From a virus: a stretch of DNA of 64,000 nt. The first letter of the stretch is position 1. Every line of letters starts with the position of its first letter. Position numbers and translations under genes: made by a program. The stretch spans positions 1 through 64,000 of the IMG/VR virus record IMGVR_UViG_3300021376_000039; one strand, written 5' to 3'. Shown here in pieces: positions 5,693 through 14,479 of this stretch. Under the pieces are notes generated by a model that saw only the letters and a list, made by a program, of their open reading frames with translations, searched no databases and was not told the origin of the DNA.

Positions 5693-6672
5693 TTTTTTTT
5701 CTTATAAGATAAACCTAAAAAAGAACGCTGAGATTACACGTTTTATTGAGAACCTTTAGAGTCATTATTTATTCTACTCTTATCCACTTCTTTTTGAGAA
5801 GTATTTCTCAGTGACGATTATTTAGGTGAATCACTCCTTGAGGTTTGAATTACTCTCATCTTACTTGACTCTTTTCGAGGATGCCTCCCCAACTAATCCT
5901 TGCGGGACTAAAGGTTTTTCAGATAATTACACTCAGACTTGGGATCCTTGTGTGCAATGAACGGCTCATTACTATGTAGTCACCTTTCATTCAAACCTGA
6001 CGGACACTTTTCCTTTTTAGTTTTAAAATGTTACCTTTTTAACATAAAAGTTTTTGTGTCGTGGATTGTCGAAGTAGTGGTCCGCCAACCGAGCCAACCC
6101 ATCTTTTGAACGAGTCGATACTCAACTACTCCGTGAAATGTCCCCATTTCCATACTTCAAGATTACTTCAAAACAATTCCTTTGGTAAGGAATCATTAGG
6201 GTTAGTAACAGCACCACCTGTACACGAACATACCTTTCGGTTTTAAGTACCCTATCGTAATGGAACTCGCAATAATAAAATTGGATAATCTTATGTTTTG
6301 CAAAGTTTCCTACGGGTTATTTCTATTGGTGTTCCCACCTCAAACTGACAACCCACATTGCCAGTTCGTCGAACCACTTTCCCTACAGCGTTGCCCTCGG
6401 TACTAAAGGTTAAACGGTATCCCGCTTGTGTACTCGACCTCAGTCTCCTAAGGCGCAAATCAGTTACACTTCTGATTCACTTTATCCCACTTTCGTGGTT
6501 TATTTAACGACCATACACGGCCAACAACCTATTCAATTTCACACTTAAAGAAAGGGAGGTGTTAATTCGATTTTTTTAATTGTGTTAACCTTTCGGTTTA
6601 TTTCACTTTTCAAAGAACGTTTTCTTTCTGACTTGACAACGAGTATCTTTCATTACCTTTAGTTTCAAATCT
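5657..6672 (-). ncRNA. Giant structured RNA, GOLLD-like
   Basis: About 1 kb with no convincing gene on either strand, bounded on the minus strand by a host-type promoter (6677-6707) and a strong terminator (5657-5692). Base composition is more GC-balanced than the surrounding coding DNA. It contains hairpins with GAAA tetraloops (ACC-GAAA-GGT at 6588-6597 and about 6232-6241, CAC-GAAA-GTG at 6489-6499). Length, phage context and nearness to a tRNA array match the GOLLD class of ornate large RNAs (about 800 nt); ROOL (about 600 nt) is the alternative. Family assignment is inference; the transcription-unit boundaries are seen directly. Confidence 0.65.
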
Positions 6673-6676
6673 TTTA

Positions 6677-6707
6677 CAAAGTTAAGTCTTTTTTTTCAAT
6701 CAGACAA
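6677..6707 (-). promoter_or_regulatory. Promoter of the giant RNA
   Basis: TTG, 20-nt spacer, TAACTTTG on the minus strand, placing the RNA 5' end near 6670. No open reading frame starts in the right place, so it serves the non-coding RNA. Confidence 0.75.
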
Positions 6708-6726
6708 GTACTTTGTGAACTTTTTT

Positions 6727-6870
6727 TTAAACTTTTTCTACGTACACTTTTTTAGTCCCGTATTTAACAGCCATGATATGAGCAAACTCTAAATTTGGCG
6801 TAACCACTTCTTGTTGTTTGTCATTTACATAGACGTAAATCTCATTTTCTTTAATTGTTTCTTCTGACAT
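6727..6870 (-). CDS. Small hypothetical protein (47 aa)
   Basis: ATG at 6870 to TAA at 6727: MSEETIKENEIYVYVND... ending KKVYVEKV. Beta-rich and acidic, no family recognised. It lies immediately upstream of the giant RNA promoter on the same strand. The 170 bases to its right hold only an AT-rich spacer and a hairpin (GTATAT/ATATAC near 6983-7002). Confidence 0.55.
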   Translation of the reverse strand: MSEETIKENEIYVYVNDKQQEVVTPNLEFAHIMAVKYGTKKVYVEKV

Positions 6871-7039
6871 TTTAAAAAACTTTTTATTATTATTAATGAC
6901 TTTCGATAATCTTAATACTATTAATTTGTTTTGTCAAATGTTTAAAGAAAAAAAATGAATTTTTTACGGAAGTATATATAAATATACCGTTAATTACCAA
7001 AAATCACATTTTTTAATTTTTTTTTGAATATTTATCAAT

Positions 7040-7393
7040 ATGAAATTATTAATTAACGATAACCTATTTAAATGTAAAGTTTGTAATACCTCAGAATCAA
7101 TTATGAGGGGTATGATGAAAAGAAAATTTGATGGGTTCGATTGTATGGTTTTTTTAATGCCAGAAAAAAAAGAACAACAGTTTTGGATGTACGATTGTTT
7201 AATACCTTTAGATATTGTTATGGTTAATGATAATGTTATTGAAAGTATTAATTCTAATTGCCCACCATGTAAAGATTCGTCGTCTTGTGAATATTATAAT
7301 GGTTTTGGGAATGTTATTTTAGAATTTGAGGGTGATACTTGTAATAGTTTAGGTATTAAAGTCGGTGATTCAATAAAGTTGTCGATGTATTAA
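7040..7393 (+). CDS. DUF192 family protein
   Basis: 117 residues, one of the few plus-strand genes. MRGMMKRKFDGFDCMVFLMP followed by FWMYDCLIPLDIVMV and a C-terminal GDSIKL match DUF192, a small beta-barrel family of unknown role common in bacteria and found in phages. An ATATTTAT box lies 4 nt before the ATG. It converges on the DHH gene, overlapping its end by 4 bases. Confidence 0.85.
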   Translation: MKLLINDNLFKCKVCNTSESIMRGMMKRKFDGFDCMVFLMPEKKEQQFWMYDCLIPLDIVMVNDNVIESINSNCPPCKDSSSCEYYNGFGNVILEFEGDTCNSLGIKVGDSIKLSMY

Positions 7394-8889
7394 TTATTTC
7401 CAATTAAATCGTTTAATATATCAACAAACCTATCTTTCATTTCTTTAACCAAATCGGTGTATGTTCTTCCTGGTTTTTCATTTATAATTTTATCTATGTC
7501 AACCCCCTCTCTTTTAATTTGGTTTGTTGCCGTTGTAATTTGTTTTTCAGATAAACTTCTAAATCTTAATAATTTTTGTTTAATATCTATTACAAATTTA
7601 TTATTTCCATCATAATATGCTATTGGCAGTGTCTCTTTTGGTAAATCTTTTGTGTAAGGTCTTTCATATCCACTATATAAAAAGTTAATTCCTGAAATAT
7701 TTGTGATACATTTATGTCCTCCTGAATTTGCCTCTAAAAAGTCATAACCATTTATTGTTTGTTTTTCTGCATTGTATGACGGCATTTTTCCATATAATGC
7801 CATCATGTCTCTTGATGTGAATCCTACCGATTCAGGTGTTGCCTCTCTTTCTGCTATTTTTTTAATTATTTTAAAATTAAGTATTTGTTTTTCAAGTTCC
7901 GGTTTAAAATCCAATAATACTTGATCTTTAATTTCACCTAAATTTATTCCTTTTAACGCCCTTTCTTCTTTGAATGGGTTACAAGACGCCTGCACCATAC
8001 CAACTTGTCCTCCAAGTCCTGTTACTAAAAAGTCTGCTTCAGGATGAAGTTTAAATGGTACATACCTATCATAAGATCCTGCTTTCATACTACCAAGTCC
8101 AAATTGTGATATTACATTATCAGTTTTTTGTATTGCCCCCTCTTTTGTTCTATCTTCTAAAAACTTTTCTTGGTTTTTAGTCATTGTTTCAATATCTGGG
8201 TAATTATAATCTTTTGCTAATTTTTTAATGTTATTCAGTATACTTAATAATGATGGTTTTGAATCCATCACCAAAGTTTCCATAAATTTAGGTTTATTTT
8301 TATAAGCTAATAAAAGTTTATTAACAACTAAACCCATCAACATTTTATTTTTTTGTAGTGAACTATCTTTATCAAATTTATATAAAAAGTTCATTATCAT
8401 TTCAGGTGTTATTTTGTTTACTGCAAAGTTTGCCGAATCAACAGTAGATATTAACAATATATCATCTGACGAAAATATTTCTTTAGGAGAAATTACTTTT
8501 GATATTGTTTCGACGTTGGATCTTGCATGTCTAAAACTTGTTGCGGTATCATCCTCAACACCTGCTTGACTATCATGATGATCAGTGTGTATTACAAACA
8601 TTGGTTTGCCGTGTGCAAAATCTACCAATACCGGCATCACATCACCCTCACCTTCAGGTTTCTTAATTGCAAACTCTTTTGTTCCGTATTGTATTATTTC
8701 ACAATCAACAACTTTAATCCCGTTTTGTTCAAGATAGTGTTTCATTGCAATTGCAGTGGTTACACCATCTAAATCTTGGTGAAAGTATATTTTTGCCTTC
8801 TTATATCTTTTAGCTATCTGATTAATATCTCTAATCCCCGATTCTTTAATAAGTTGTTTTAATTGATTTTCAGTAATGATAATTTTCAT
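7390..8889 (-). CDS. DHH-family phosphoesterase with targeting-like leader
   Basis: 499 residues. Residues about 30-150 carry the DHH signature set: FHQDLDGVTTAIA (motif I), VDFAHG (motif II) and HTDHHD (motif III), then a later D in ISTVDSANF. These ligands normally bind Mn in RecJ, nanoRNase and cyclic-dinucleotide phosphodiesterases, so it should cleave phosphodiesters of nucleotides or nucleic acids; the substrate is not evident. Residues 1-16 (IITENQLKQLIKE) form a targeting-like leader with I-K-E at 14-16. A TATTTATA box lies 4 nt before the ATG. It may be delivered with the DNA. Confidence 0.8.
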   Translation of the reverse strand: MKIIITENQLKQLIKESGIRDINQIAKRYKKAKIYFHQDLDGVTTAIAMKHYLEQNGIKVVDCEIIQYGTKEFAIKKPEGEGDVMPVLVDFAHGKPMFVIHTDHHDSQAGVEDDTATSFRHARSNVETISKVISPKEIFSSDDILLISTVDSANFAVNKITPEMIMNFLYKFDKDSSLQKNKMLMGLVVNKLLLAYKNKPKFMETLVMDSKPSLLSILNNIKKLAKDYNYPDIETMTKNQEKFLEDRTKEGAIQKTDNVISQFGLGSMKAGSYDRYVPFKLHPEADFLVTGLGGQVGMVQASCNPFKEERALKGINLGEIKDQVLLDFKPELEKQILNFKIIKKIAEREATPESVGFTSRDMMALYGKMPSYNAEKQTINGYDFLEANSGGHKCITNISGINFLYSGYERPYTKDLPKETLPIAYYDGNNKFVIDIKQKLLRFRSLSEKQITTATNQIKREGVDIDKIINEKPGRTYTDLVKEMKDRFVDILNDLIGNN

Positions 8890-8893
8890 AATA

Positions 8894-8901
8894 TATAAAT
8901 A
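8894..8901 (-). promoter_or_regulatory. Candidate late promoter box TATTTATA
   Basis: TATTTATA on the minus strand, 4 nt before the DHH gene start at 8889. No TTTG -33 element at the normal distance. Confidence 0.5.
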
Positions 8902-8910
8902 TTTATAAAA

Positions 8911-8939
8911 ATAAAAAATCCAAGACTTAATCTTGGATT
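8911..8939 (-). terminator. Terminator overlapping the methyltransferase 3' end
   Basis: Stem AATCCAAGA/TCTTGGATT followed by T-run on the minus strand; the arm includes the last codons of the 8927-9778 gene. Confidence 0.8.
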
Positions 8940-9778
8940 TCTTCTGAAACTGTTTTTAAGTTTTTAAAATATTCAATTCTTGTATTTGCTACTTCAGTAT
9001 AATTTGGTGATAATTCGATACCTATCCATCTTCTACCTAAAATTTCAGCAGCAACTAAACTTGTTCCCGAACCAGCAAATGGATCTAAAACTACATCGTT
9101 TTTGTATGATAATATTTTAATCGCTTTGGTTGGGATGTCCATTGAGAACGTTGCCTTGGTGAGTGATTTAGTGTCTGCAAAGTAATTCCACTGACCAAAT
9201 ACAAGTTCCATAAACTCTTTCTTATCATTTTCATCATAAACCACTTTTTTCTTAATAGATCCATCTTCTTGTTGTATTTCTGTTGGTGTTCCTTTCCACT
9301 GTGGTTCTCCTTTTATTTTTTTGATGTGGTGTTTTTTATATGCCAAAATAACACATTCTTTTGGGTTATATATGTATGGACTTGAGGGTGACATCCAAGA
9401 ACCCCATGCGGTTGTCTTACTTCTATGTGGTGATTGTTCTTCTAAATCAACAATACCAAAAAAACCAAAACCAATTTCTTTCATTAGTTGATACATCTCA
9501 GAAACAAAGAATATTCTACCACCTTTTTTTTGTCTATTAATCTCGTAAGGTATGTTAAGAGCAATTCTTCCGTCATCCTTCAAAACTCTATAAGTCTCAC
9601 TCAACCATGATTTTGCAAACTCTACGTAGTCGTTGAACTCCATGTCATCCTCGTAAACATCATAATCCATCCCAACTCCATATGGTGGTGATGTAACAAC
9701 CAAGTCTACAGATCCTTCAGGTAAGGTTTTCATCACCTCAACACAATCACCATTTATAATCTTTCCTGTTTCTATCAT
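8927..9778 (-). CDS. DNA methyltransferase (N4-cytosine/N6-adenine type)
   Basis: 283 residues. Catalytic motif IV TSPPYGV at about 30-36 comes before SAM-binding motif I DPFAGSGTS near 230, the beta-class order. TSPPY is typical of N4-cytosine enzymes but some N6-adenine enzymes use it too. All core motifs look intact. There is no linked nuclease, so it is an orphan enzyme, probably protecting phage DNA from host restriction. It overlaps the upstream lipoprotein gene by 4 bases (ATGA), indicating one operon with 9775-11847. Confidence 0.9.
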   Translation of the reverse strand: MIETGKIINGDCVEVMKTLPEGSVDLVVTSPPYGVGMDYDVYEDDMEFNDYVEFAKSWLSETYRVLKDDGRIALNIPYEINRQKKGGRIFFVSEMYQLMKEIGFGFFGIVDLEEQSPHRSKTTAWGSWMSPSSPYIYNPKECVILAYKKHHIKKIKGEPQWKGTPTEIQQEDGSIKKKVVYDENDKKEFMELVFGQWNYFADTKSLTKATFSMDIPTKAIKILSYKNDVVLDPFAGSGTSLVAAEILGRRWIGIELSPNYTEVANTRIEYFKNLKTVSEEIQD

Positions 9779-10425
9779 TTTTCTAATTTAATTTTATTAT
9801 CTAATAAGTTTTGGTTTATCAATAACATATCGGGACTAACTTTTATCATAAGAGCCGTGTTACTTTTAGATCTTTTTGAGTGAAGGTTTTCGAAAGTATC
9901 AATTTTGGATGCAAATCTTGTTATTAAATTATAAGAACCTTCATTCATTTTTTCAATGTCAATTTTACTAAACTGATTAATATAATCTAAATAAAATACT
10001 GGACTTTTTCTAATTAATGTACTATTCTTAAAAGAAATCCAATCATAGTCATAATCATTATTATCATATTGAGTACTTATAGATTTTTTAAGGGCACTTT
10101 CTAAATACTCAACGTTTTTAAAGTCACACTGAAATTTAATTATGTAATTGTTATAATCTTCAGTAATAATAACATTAGTTATTCCCTCTTGTTCGGAAAG
10201 TGTTTTCTTAAAAAGAGATATTTTTTGTTTTATATCCGAAACCTTAGGTACTTTTTCACCATTTAAACTGTCTAAGGCTAATATTGACGATACTTTTGAT
10301 TTACTTGAGCTTAGATTTATTGTATATTTAAAAGTTCCTGATCCATCGGAATTTAATTTTAAATCTTCAATTATTTCAATACAAGATGTTAAAAAAAGTA
10401 TTAATAAAAAACAAATATGTTTCAT
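9775..10425 (-). CDS. Predicted lipoprotein (216 aa)
   Basis: N-terminus MKHICFLLILFLTSC is a short type II signal peptide with lipobox LTSC, so the mature protein should be lipid-anchored at Cys15 in the host envelope. The rest (LKLNSDGSGTFKYTINL...) is a soluble alpha/beta region without recognised family, resembling Bacteroidetes lipoproteins of unknown role. A phage envelope lipoprotein could act in superinfection exclusion or lysis; neither is shown. It overlaps genes on both sides by 4 bases. Confidence 0.7.
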   Translation of the reverse strand: MKHICFLLILFLTSCIEIIEDLKLNSDGSGTFKYTINLSSSKSKVSSILALDSLNGEKVPKVSDIKQKISLFKKTLSEQEGITNVIITEDYNNYIIKFQCDFKNVEYLESALKKSISTQYDNNDYDYDWISFKNSTLIRKSPVFYLDYINQFSKIDIEKMNEGSYNLITRFASKIDTFENLHSKRSKSNTALMIKVSPDMLLINQNLLDNKIKLEK

Positions 10426-10646
10426 TTTTTTTCAAGTGTATCTATATGGTGTTGTAAATACCATAATGCTTTCTTTAAATCCTCCAATTCTTTATCCTTA
10501 TTCTTTTTCCCTGCTCTTGAGATATACTTTACGGTATTCCCCAAACTGAATCCCAAGCCCCAAGCATCTATTACTTTAATGGCTTCATATGGGTTTGACT
10601 CACCTCCATAATGATTTGGGTGATTTACTTGTTCTTTATTTTGCAT
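10422..10646 (-). CDS. DUF3310 family protein
   Basis: 74 residues. VNHPNHYGG at the start, then VIDAWGLGFSLGNTVKYISRAGKK and LEDLKKALWYLQHHI, the full DUF3310 pattern found in many phages, often labelled as a nucleotide-kinase-like protein without proof. It overlaps both neighbours, so it is translationally coupled to glutamine synthetase upstream and the lipoprotein downstream. Confidence 0.9.
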   Translation of the reverse strand: MQNKEQVNHPNHYGGESNPYEAIKVIDAWGLGFSLGNTVKYISRAGKKNKDKELEDLKKALWYLQHHIDTLEKK

Positions 10647-11847
10647 TAATGTTAAATTTAATTTCTTCCACAGGTATATTACTTCCGTCCATTGTTTCAG
10701 AGTCCACTACGTATTCATCATCATTACGATAAACTTCTAATAACTCATCTCTTGTTATTGTTTTATACTTACCATTTAAATCTTCTGTATTAACAATTTT
10801 AGTCATCATTATTTTTGTTTCATAAATTTGTTTTGTAACATCAAGAGATTTAACTATCTCACCAATAATTTTATATGGATCCGCGTTTGAACCTGGTCGT
10901 CTGTCTTCAACATAACCTTTCCATTCTTTTGCAGTATCTTGTGGTACACGAATTGATGCTCCACGATCGGATACCCCCCAACTGAATTTATCTATTGATT
11001 GTGTTTCATATTCACCAGTAAGTCTTAAGTGGTTTTGTGAACCATACGCTTTGATATGTTGCTCATGTCTATATTCAAATGCGTTGAATAGTGCCATAAA
11101 ATATTCTTCATTTCCTTCATTTCTCATCAAGTTAGTTGAAAAGTTTGTATGAAGACCTGAACCGTTCCATTCACCATGTGATAATGGTTTTGGGTGTAAT
11201 TCTATGTGGTATCCGTATTTTTCTGAAATTTTATATAGAAAGTATCTCGTCATCCAAAGATCATCACCCCCTTTTTCTTTTCCTTGAGAAAATACTTGGT
11301 ATTCCCATTGTCCTAAAGCCACTTCGGCGTTTGTTCCTGTGATGTCGACCCCATAGTCTAAACACATATCTAAATGTTCCTCCACAAAATTTCTTCCCAC
11401 AACATTATGCCCAACACCACAATAATATTCACCCTGTCCTTTGAGAATATTTCTTTTATGACCTAAAATGTTTCCGTTAATTTCTTCACGAATAAAATAT
11501 TCTTGTTCAAACCCAAACCACAAGTCTTCATAACCTTCAGTAATTTGTGATCTTTTGTTTGATTCATGTGGTAACCCATCAGGGTTTAATACCTCACATA
11601 AAACATATACTGTGTTGTTCTCTAAAGGGAATTTTTTTGATGTGTAATATCTTACGGGGTTTAATAATCTATCTGAATTTCCGGTTTTGGCTTGAAGGGT
11701 TGACGAACCATCAAAGTTCCATACCGGGAAGTTTCCGTCTAAAAATGCGTTTTTAAATTTATCATATTCTACTATTTTAACTTTACTCCTAAGATTGGGT
11801 TCCGGTTTATACCCATCTAACCATACGTATTCTAATTTAATCTTCAT
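10636..11847 (-). CDS. Glutamine synthetase, type II
   Basis: 403 residues. Makes glutamine from glutamate, ammonia and ATP. N-terminal beta-grasp with VWNFDGSST (43-50); catalytic barrel with metal ligands in GFEQEY (112-117), GTNAEVALGQWEYQV (171-185), GSGLHTNFST (229-238), RLTGEYET (275-282), FSWGVSDRGASIRVP (288-302) and EDRRPGSNADPY (314-325). These are GSII signatures, the eukaryotic-like form also present in some Bacteroidetes. All catalytic residues look intact. About 50 residues extend past the usual C-terminus. Likely acquired from a host; expected to steer nitrogen metabolism during infection. Confidence 0.93.
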   Translation of the reverse strand: MKIKLEYVWLDGYKPEPNLRSKVKIVEYDKFKNAFLDGNFPVWNFDGSSTLQAKTGNSDRLLNPVRYYTSKKFPLENNTVYVLCEVLNPDGLPHESNKRSQITEGYEDLWFGFEQEYFIREEINGNILGHKRNILKGQGEYYCGVGHNVVGRNFVEEHLDMCLDYGVDITGTNAEVALGQWEYQVFSQGKEKGGDDLWMTRYFLYKISEKYGYHIELHPKPLSHGEWNGSGLHTNFSTNLMRNEGNEEYFMALFNAFEYRHEQHIKAYGSQNHLRLTGEYETQSIDKFSWGVSDRGASIRVPQDTAKEWKGYVEDRRPGSNADPYKIIGEIVKSLDVTKQIYETKIMMTKIVNTEDLNGKYKTITRDELLEVYRNDDEYVVDSETMDGSNIPVEEIKFNINAK

Positions 11848-12025
11848 TATTATTATTTATGTAGTTTATTATTTCTTCTTTTGATTTTCCTTGATTGAAT
11901 AATCTATAAACTTCTCTTGAGAATTCGTCGGTAGTAAATACCGCATCAACATCAAGATACTCCATTATCCTATCTAAATTTTGGATTATATGTTTTTTAC
12001 TTAGAAATCTCTTGTTAAAACCCAT
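11837..12025 (-). CDS. Small hypothetical protein (62 aa)
   Basis: MGFNKRFLSKKHIIQNLDRIMEYL..., helical, with a C-terminal SKEEIINYINNNNED. No family recognised. Its 3' end overlaps the glutamine synthetase start by 11 bases, so the two are probably translationally coupled. Confidence 0.6.
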   Translation of the reverse strand: MGFNKRFLSKKHIIQNLDRIMEYLDVDAVFTTDEFSREVYRLFNQGKSKEEIINYINNNNED

Positions 12026-12137
12026 TTTTTTGTTCTTTGATTTCTCTTATCATTTTTCTAATTTTTTTACCCAATTCCATGTCATTAGGGGTTTCTTTTA
12101 CTAATTGCTCTAAAAAATCTTGATTAATAGTCTCCAT
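12015..12137 (-). CDS. Small hypothetical protein (40 aa)
   Basis: ATG at 12137 to TAA at 12015: METINQDFLEQLVKETPNDM... ending REIKEQKNGF. Helical and charged. It overlaps the next gene by 11 bases, the same overlap that gene has with glutamine synthetase, forming a tightly coupled chain of three. Confidence 0.55.
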   Translation of the reverse strand: METINQDFLEQLVKETPNDMELGKKIRKMIREIKEQKNGF

Positions 12138-12163
12138 ACTTTTTTTATTTAAAAAATATTAAA

Positions 12164-12913
12164 TTATATCTTACTTGTCAAATTCTTATGTCTAATAATT
12201 TTTGACTGTATCATGTAACTCATTATTTTTCTCTTAGCAATGGGTAAAAGAGTCTCTTTTAATGGGTAATTATTACTATGATTAATTGTGAAAACTATTA
12301 ATTTGCTGTGAACATCTTCATCTTGTAAATTTTTAATTAATGGTTTTTTTACCTCCTTTAATTTTTCATCAAAATCTCCTTTTGAACATTCACATATTTT
12401 TTTTATTTGACATTTAGTTTCAAGTGACCCCTTTTTAATCGGCTTAATAATAAATTCATATAGTAAGGTTTTTTCTCCGTGTTCCAAAAAAAATAACCCT
12501 TGTTTAGGTTCTATATTTTTTGGGTTTTGTACAACGCTAACTGAAACAGTATCGTTTACAATGTCCCATATTGCTTTAGCATGATTAAAATAATCTTTTA
12601 GTCTATCTGTTGCGTATGTACAAATGTGGTATACTTCCAATATTTCTTCTTTAGTTAATAAAGGACAATCGACAGAAACTATATCTGAAATTAATATTTC
12701 ATCGTCAGGATCCTTTAATTGTTTATTTAAAATAAGATATTGTCCTTTTTCTATTAAAAGATTAATACTTGCAAGATGTAAAGATATTTCTTGAAACTGT
12801 GGATACAATTTCAAATTATTTAAATTTTTGTCTAATTTTTGTAGATAATCTAAAAGAACATATTGTTTATGTTCCAAATCAATGGGTTCTTGAAATAACC
12901 AGTCAGTTTTCAT
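12164..12913 (-). CDS. Conserved phage protein of unknown function (249 aa)
   Basis: Starts MKTDWLFQEPIDLEHKQYVL. This opening and the following DDEILISDIV segment recur in T4-like phages of marine bacteria, as far as I recognise, without known function. Soluble, mixed alpha/beta, with a CQIKKICEC cluster around residue 170 that could bind metal. No targeting leader or signal peptide. Confidence 0.6.
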   Translation of the reverse strand: MKTDWLFQEPIDLEHKQYVLLDYLQKLDKNLNNLKLYPQFQEISLHLASINLLIEKGQYLILNKQLKDPDDEILISDIVSVDCPLLTKEEILEVYHICTYATDRLKDYFNHAKAIWDIVNDTVSVSVVQNPKNIEPKQGLFFLEHGEKTLLYEFIIKPIKKGSLETKCQIKKICECSKGDFDEKLKEVKKPLIKNLQDEDVHSKLIVFTINHSNNYPLKETLLPIAKRKIMSYMIQSKIIRHKNLTSKI

Positions 12914-12965
12914 TAAATTCTTTTGATTAAAAAATAGTGAATTTTAAATAACTGTAAATGAATTA

Positions 12966-14174
12966 TTAATTATATCTCATAACGTGATACCAAGTATCGT
13001 TTACCTTATATTCGTTATCGGTTCCATCATAACCATTTAAAACATTACCATAACCGTCTGAATTTATTATATCCTCAATAACACCATCAATATCAACAAA
13101 TTCTAAAATATAGTCATGTGAAAACCCTCTATCTTTTAGGTAAGAAACAAAGTTATCGGCATATTCATTAACATAACCTTCAATTGCTTCTTCAATTGAT
13201 TCTTCGTTGTAATCACCCTCAGGATTTTCTCTTATTTCTTCTATAATATTTTCAATATTTGTTATTTCGTCTTCAATTTCTTCTGTTTGTTCTTCAGTTA
13301 AGTCTTCATTTTCTAACCTATTATTTAATCTACCGATTTTTTCTTCATATATTTCAACATATCTTTCTTGTTGTGCTGAAAGTTCTTTTTCCACACCATA
13401 ATCCTCTGGACTATCTCTAACTACATCTTCGTAATTGTTATATAAAAAATCCCTAACTTCGTCTTGATCTAAATTATTTTCCCAAACCCACTCTCTAAAT
13501 GACTCATATCCCGAATCATCTATTAAATTTTTTAAACTTTCAGCAGCTGCGTTATGAATCATATCATCTCTATAAACAACATATTCACTTTCAAATTGAT
13601 TTTTACCCAACCAAGTATATACACTAGCCTTTCCATAGTGTCTATAATTTTCTTTATATAAAAAATATTTATCCTCGAATCTTACAAATTCGTCGGTTTC
13701 ATCGTCTTCTAAATCAGTTGGAACCCCAATTTCAAGAAGATATTCATATATAGCGTCAGTTTCGTTAGACTCTTCATCATCTACATCCCACGCCCCTTCC
13801 TGTCTTAATTCGTTTTGGTGTTGTATTTTTTGTTGTAGTATCTTTTGTCTTTCAATCTGATACATTTTAGATCCATAATTTCTAAAATTTCCTCTTACTT
13901 TTGACTTATCAAAGTTACTGATATTTGATGATTCAATGTTTAAATCTCCCTGTATTAAATCAATACTGTCAATGTTACTTACCCAATCGGCCCTATATAA
14001 ATCTAAATTACCGACTATTCTAATATTTTTCCCTCTGTAGTCAGGTAAACGTTTTATTAACGACCCATCACCATTTACATATTTAAGTAAATCAATATAA
14101 TCCTCAGATGTGATATCCACCCATTCTTCGGATTGTTCTTTTAATATTTTCTTTATGATATTTTCTACAAACAT
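12966..14174 (-). CDS. Acidic head-packaged protein candidate (402 aa)
   Basis: Leader MFVENIIKKILKE with L-K-E at 11-13. Residues about 45-95 (IRIVGNLDLYRADWVSNIDSIDLIQGDLNIESS) look like a short right-handed beta-helix of pentapeptide or LRR style. The rest is strongly acidic with repeated Glu/Asp runs and a helical centre (ERYVEIYEEKIGRLNNRLENE), suggesting DNA mimicry or a scaffold-like role. Function unknown. A TATTTATA box lies 4 nt before the ATG. Confidence 0.65.
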   Translation of the reverse strand: MFVENIIKKILKEQSEEWVDITSEDYIDLLKYVNGDGSLIKRLPDYRGKNIRIVGNLDLYRADWVSNIDSIDLIQGDLNIESSNISNFDKSKVRGNFRNYGSKMYQIERQKILQQKIQHQNELRQEGAWDVDDEESNETDAIYEYLLEIGVPTDLEDDETDEFVRFEDKYFLYKENYRHYGKASVYTWLGKNQFESEYVVYRDDMIHNAAAESLKNLIDDSGYESFREWVWENNLDQDEVRDFLYNNYEDVVRDSPEDYGVEKELSAQQERYVEIYEEKIGRLNNRLENEDLTEEQTEEIEDEITNIENIIEEIRENPEGDYNEESIEEAIEGYVNEYADNFVSYLKDRGFSHDYILEFVDIDGVIEDIINSDGYGNVLNGYDGTDNEYKVNDTWYHVMRYN

Positions 14175-14178
14175 ATAA

Positions 14179-14186
14179 TATAAATA
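14179..14186 (-). promoter_or_regulatory. Candidate late promoter box TATTTATA
   Basis: TATTTATA on the minus strand, exactly 4 nt before the ATG at 14174; no -33 TTTG. Confidence 0.5.
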
Positions 14187-14261
14187 CTTTCTATTTACAA
14201 ATGATTATTTTATAATTATCAAATATTTATATAGAACATAAACCTATTAAAAATTTAAGCC

Positions 14262-14414
14262 ATGGGATGCGGATGTAAAAACAAAAACACAGCACAACAA
14301 CAACCAGCACAAAACGTTAATACTACTGTTGTAAACACACAACAACAGCAGAATAACGAGTCTGTTAAAAGTTCAATCCAAAAAATTGTAGAAAAATATT
14401 ACAATAAAAAATAA
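14262..14414 (+). CDS. Small Cys/Gln-rich protein (50 aa)
   Basis: ATG at 14262 to TAA at 14414. MGCGCKNKN start, Gln/Asn-rich middle (TAQQQPAQNV, NTQQQQNNES) and helical Lys-rich end (SSIQKIVEKYYNKK). Proteins starting MGCGC are familiar from phages of this kind, function unknown. Plus strand, together with the next gene. Confidence 0.65.
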   Translation: MGCGCKNKNTAQQQPAQNVNTTVVNTQQQQNNESVKSSIQKIVEKYYNKK

Positions 14415-14479
14415 CAACTGTTTAGTGTATAATTTTTTTTATTTAAGATTGTTTTAAAATAAACAAATAAATAAAAATT

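Noticed and set aside
6061-6246. A 61-codon plus-strand frame inside the giant RNA
   Set aside because: It lies opposite a transcription unit with its own promoter and terminator, has no promoter or conserved features of its own, and looks like chance.
5657-6672. Giant RNA read as rRNA, tmRNA, RNase P RNA or a group I/II intron
   Set aside because: No rRNA-like core, no tRNA-like ends with a tag reading frame, no RNase P signature and no intron-encoded protein or interrupted gene were seen.
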